DNA of 64,000 nt from Deinococcus seoulensis (GTDB taxonomy: Bacteria > Deinococcota > Deinococci > Deinococcales > Deinococcaceae): assembly GCF_014648115.1 (NCBI RefSeq), contig NZ_BMQM01000001.1, positions 124,001 to 188,000 on the forward strand, written 5' to 3'. A program made the position numbers and the translations under genes. The notes under the pieces are model-generated. The model had not been told where the DNA came from, did not search any database, and worked only from the letters and a program-made list of their open reading frames with translations. This document shows, piece after piece, positions 59,334-64,000 of the stretch (position 1 is its first letter; every line of letters starts with the position of its first letter).

Positions 59334-60890
59334 TCAGAATCCCGGCGGGACCGGCACGCCCCCCCGGCGCACCTGGAAGGCCATGCTGTCCGGCCCGATG
59401 ATGGAACTCCCGCCGACCGTCCCGACCGGCGTGCCGCGCCCCACGCGGTTCCCGACGCTGACCAGCGGCTCACGCAGCCCGAAGTACGCCGTGACGCTCG
59501 ACCCGTGATCCACCAGCACCACCCAGCCCAGCGACGCGTAGTACGTGACGGCCAGCACGTTCCCCTCCTGCGCGGCCACCGCCTGCGGGCCACCGCTGAG
59601 CACCACCCACGGCGACCCGCCAGCCCCGTACGGCGTCTGCACGCGCCCGCCGGGCAGCGGGAATCCCAGCGGTCCGCTCAGGGTCGGCAGGGGCGCGAGT
59701 TGCTGCTCGACCTGCACCTGCGCCTGCTGCACCTGCTGACTGCGCTGCTGCAACGCCGCCTGCTCGCGCTGCACCTGCGCTTCCCGCTGGGCCTGCGCCG
59801 CCTGCTGCGCGGCGCGTTGCCGGGCCGCCTGCGCGGCTGCCTGGGCGTCGGCGGCCCGCTGGCGCGCCACGCGTTCCTGCTCGGCGCGGATGCGGGCCAG
59901 TCGCAGCGCCTCCTGCCGCGCGCGTTCCTGCGCCTCCGCGATCCGGCGGGCTTCCTCCGCCCGGCGGCGGCGTTCCTCTTCCAGGCGGCGCTGCCGCTCG
60001 GCCTCCAGCCGGGAGCGCTCGGCCACGACCTGCCCGACCAGCTGATCGATGGTCTGCGCCGCCAGTGCCTGCTCGGCCTGCCGCTGCGTGGCCAGGGTCC
60101 GCTTGCCCGCCTCGCTGGAGCGCAGTTGCGTCAGCAGCGCCGTCTGCTCGGCGCGGCGGGCCGTGAGGTTCTTCAGGGCCGCCGTGCGCTGCGCCTGCAG
60201 GGCCTTCAGGTCCTTCGTCTGCTGCGCCTGCTGCGCTTTCTGCCGGTCCAGCACCTCGATCTCGCCCGCCAGCGTCTGAATGACGCGGGTGTTGTACTCG
60301 CCCGCCATGTTCGCGTACCGCAGCCGGATCAGCAGGTCCGACAGGCTGCGCGACTGGGACAGCAGTTGCAGGTACCGGCCGCTGCGGTCCCGGTACTGCA
60401 ACTGCAGGATCTCGCGCACGTCGTCCTGCAGGCGGGTCACGCGTGCTTGCGTGACGTCCAGTTGCGAGGTCGTGTCGGCCAGTGCGCGCTCGGCCAGCGC
60501 CACGCGCGCCGTGACGGTCGCGATCTCGTTCTCCAGTTTCGAGGCGCTGGCGGCCAGGGTGTCCAGCCGCGCCAGGGTCTTGCGCTGCTGCGCGCTGAGG
60601 TTCTGAATGCTGCGGCGCAGGTCCTCCAGTTCACGGGCCTTGGCGGCGCTCAGTTGCCGCTGCTGTTGCAGGTCACGCTGCAACTGCTCCAGCCGGTCAC
60701 TGGTACTCAGGTCGGCGGCCGGGCCGGTGGCCGCCTGCTGCGCCGCCACGCCCTGCCAGCGGGACACGCCCGGCGCGGCCGTCAGCAGTGACGCGCCCAG
60801 CAGCAGCGCCGCCCGGCCCCGGCGGTTCACGCGCACTCCGGCGAAAGGGGAGGCTGCCCGGCACGCCTGCGGGCTGCGGGCACCACGCAC
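59334..60890 (-). CDS. EnvC/PcsB-like murein hydrolase activator, degenerate LytM domain
   Basis: 518 aa. Signal peptide around residues 22-45 (RRGRAALLLGASLLTAAPG), long coiled coils (about 60-215 and 290-385, the latter full of EERRRRAEEARR-type repeats) and a C-terminal M23/LytM-like domain. The zinc ligands look lost: the usual DHG...YAHL reads VDHGSSVTAYFGL and the final HxH reads MAFQV, so it is probably an activator of amidases like E. coli EnvC. GTG 60890 follows AGGA, 10 bp after the ftsX stop; gene order ftsE-ftsX-envC supports the role. Confidence 0.85.
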   Translation of the reverse strand: MRGARSPQACRAASPFAGVRVNRRGRAALLLGASLLTAAPGVSRWQGVAAQQAATGPAADLSTSDRLEQLQRDLQQQRQLSAAKARELEDLRRSIQNLSAQQRKTLARLDTLAASASKLENEIATVTARVALAERALADTTSQLDVTQARVTRLQDDVREILQLQYRDRSGRYLQLLSQSRSLSDLLIRLRYANMAGEYNTRVIQTLAGEIEVLDRQKAQQAQQTKDLKALQAQRTAALKNLTARRAEQTALLTQLRSSEAGKRTLATQRQAEQALAAQTIDQLVGQVVAERSRLEAERQRRLEEERRRRAEEARRIAEAQERARQEALRLARIRAEQERVARQRAADAQAAAQAARQRAAQQAAQAQREAQVQREQAALQQRSQQVQQAQVQVEQQLAPLPTLSGPLGFPLPGGRVQTPYGAGGSPWVVLSGGPQAVAAQEGNVLAVTYYASLGWVVLVDHGSSVTAYFGLREPLVSVGNRVGRGTPVGTVGGSSIIGPDSMAFQVRRGGVPVPPGF

Positions 60891-60900
60891 GGAGTCCTGA

Positions 60901-61760
<860 letters not shown>

Positions 61761-61764
<4 letters not shown>

Positions 61765-62444
61765 AGCGCGTACCCGCCGTACGGATCGTCCCGTACCAGT
61801 TTGCCCTTGCGCAGCGTCAGGGTGCGGTGCCGGAACGTCTCGACCAGATCGCGGGCGTGCGTGGCGACCACCACGGTCGTGCCGCGCAGGTTCACGTTCT
61901 GCAGCACCTTCAGGACCTCGCGGCTGTTGTCCGGGTCGAGATTCCCGGTCGGCTCGTCGGCCAGCAGCAGCGGCGGGTCACCCACGATGGCCCGCGCGAT
62001 CGCCACGCGCTGCTGCTCGCCCTGCGACAGTTGCAGCGGCAGCGCGTACTTCTTGTGCTCCAGGCCCACCGTGCGCAGCGCCGTCGTGACCCGCTGCGGC
62101 CACTCGCGCTGCGGCACGCCCGTCACGCGCAGCGTGAACGCCACGTTGTCGTACGCGTTCAGGTGTGAGAGCAGCAGGTTGTCCTGAAACACCGTGCCCA
62201 TGCGGCGGCGCAGCAGGGCCGTCCGGCGACCCCGGTACCGGGCCAGCGGCTCGCCCGCCACGCGCACCTCGCCCCGGCTGGGCAGCGCCCGCTTGAGCAC
62301 CAGACTCATGAAACTGCTCTTCCCGGCCCCGGAATGCCCGACCAGGTACACGAACTCCCCCTTGCCGATCTGCAGGGACACGTCGTCCAGCGCCAGGGTG
62401 CGGGTCACGGGGTACTCCAGTGAGACGTTCTTGAAATCGATCAC
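61761..62444 (-). CDS. ftsE: Cell-division ATPase FtsE
   Basis: 227 aa. IDFKNVSLEYP start, Walker A GHSGAGKSS (about 35-43), Q-loop VFQDNLLLSHLNAYDNVAF, signature LSQGEQQRVAIARA, Walker B LLLADEPTGNLDP, H-loop THARDL. GTG 62444 gives the family start; GTG 62453 three codons upstream is possible. Head of ftsE-ftsX-envC; the divergent ctpA-like gene begins 191 bp away. Confidence 0.94.
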
Positions 62445-62622
62445 GCCGACCACCCGGACAGGTAGCGCAGCGACGGAAGAAAAGGACCTGTCATGCTCGC
62501 GGCACAGCATAGCCCACCCCCGCCCCCACACCATGAAGCCTTGCGCAACAGCGGCGCGCCCAGTCACCCGAACCGCGCAGCAAACAGGGTGAAATCCTCA
62601 AACGCACTTCACCTGCCAGCAC

Positions 62623-62628
62623 TATCCT
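62623..62628 (+). promoter_or_regulatory. -10 box of leaderless S41 protease promoter
   Basis: TATCCT, 7 bases before GTG 62636. Confidence 0.65.
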
Positions 62629-62635
62629 GCGAGGC

Positions 62636-63955
<1,320 letters not shown>

Positions 63956-64000
63956 GCCCCACCGCAGCACGCAGGCCGTCTTCCCGGGCGTGGGAGGCGG

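Noticed and set aside
63956..64000. Last 45 bases of the window
   Set aside because: No start, box or hairpin that can be supported before the sequence ends.

Overview
The window is high-GC (by eye close to 70%) bacterial chromosome, almost certainly from the genus Deinococcus. Supporting this are the LysW-dependent lysine pathway kinase (lysZ), the KhpA-RimM-TrmD order, many TANNNT (-10) boxes placed 6-7 bases before a start codon (leaderless mRNAs, known to be abundant in Deinococcus), and an LptF/G-type permease in a lineage that makes no lipopolysaccharide. An MreB gene points to a rod-shaped member of the genus. I see no phage, plasmid, CRISPR, rRNA or tRNA, and no complete insertion sequence. 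Most of the window is core genome, broken up by short repeats.

Layout. 1-3.2 kb: end of a probable serine hydrolase, NrnA-type phosphoesterase, an unknown protein and a HAD hydrolase. 3.3-4.8 kb: isocitrate lyase behind a repeated operator-like motif, followed by a 135-bp two-hairpin repeat. 5.0-8.7 kb: secreted small protein, cytidine deaminase, CNNM/CBS/CorC membrane protein, AcuI-like reductase. 8.7-12.1 kb: a 12-copy heptamer array, subtilisin-like lipoprotein protease, DUF2227 protein, SecG. 12.1-19.0 kb: AT-rich control region and a complete dipeptide/oligopeptide ABC importer. 19.1-25.4 kb: DUF4139 protein, then a metH-metF operon under a SAM-I riboswitch. 25.4-30.7 kb: pheA, amidase, a second heptamer array, minC, S1-domain protein, HtrA-like protease. 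30.8-38.6 kb: lysZ, DUF1294 protein, ispH, a PlsY-like/acyl-ACP-reductase-like fusion, DUF4388 protein, NAD(P)HX repair fusion, TPR protein. 38.8-42.4 kb: rsmA, PfkB kinase, transglutaminase-like protein, methyltransferase. 42.4-48.0 kb: envelope block on the minus strand (mreB; then fabZ, LptF/G permease, MGDG-synthase-like glycosyltransferase and polysaccharide deacetylase). 48.2-56.9 kb: acyl-CoA dehydrogenase, DUF4174, GNAT, ilvD, CxxC protein, Tat-exported intradiol dioxygenase, PrsA-like foldase, FemAB transferase, LON-domain protein. 57.0-59.2 kb: trmD, rimM, khpA, rpsP. 59.3-64.0 kb: ftsE-ftsX-EnvC-like division operon with a divergent CtpA-type S41 protease.

How it fits together. Cell-envelope building is the strongest theme: lipid synthesis (fabZ, PlsY-like fusion), lipid glycosylation and export, peptidoglycan cross-bridge synthesis and remodelling (FemAB, FtsEX-EnvC, CtpA), shape and division (MreB, MinC) and envelope quality control (HtrA, PrsA, S8 protease, SecG).

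Most unusual items: (1) a divergent PlsY domain fused to a reductase resembling cyanobacterial acyl-ACP reductase, which could supply the fatty aldehyde for the alkylamine lipids known in Deinococcus; (2) a structured repeat family whose terminal A is the last base of a stop codon at four of six sites; (3) CCATCAA/CCATCAG heptamer arrays filling convergent gene junctions, with related sequence apparently inside the metH reading frame; (4) leaderless upstream ORFs whose stop overlaps the start of ispH and, less certainly, of the CNNM/CorC gene.
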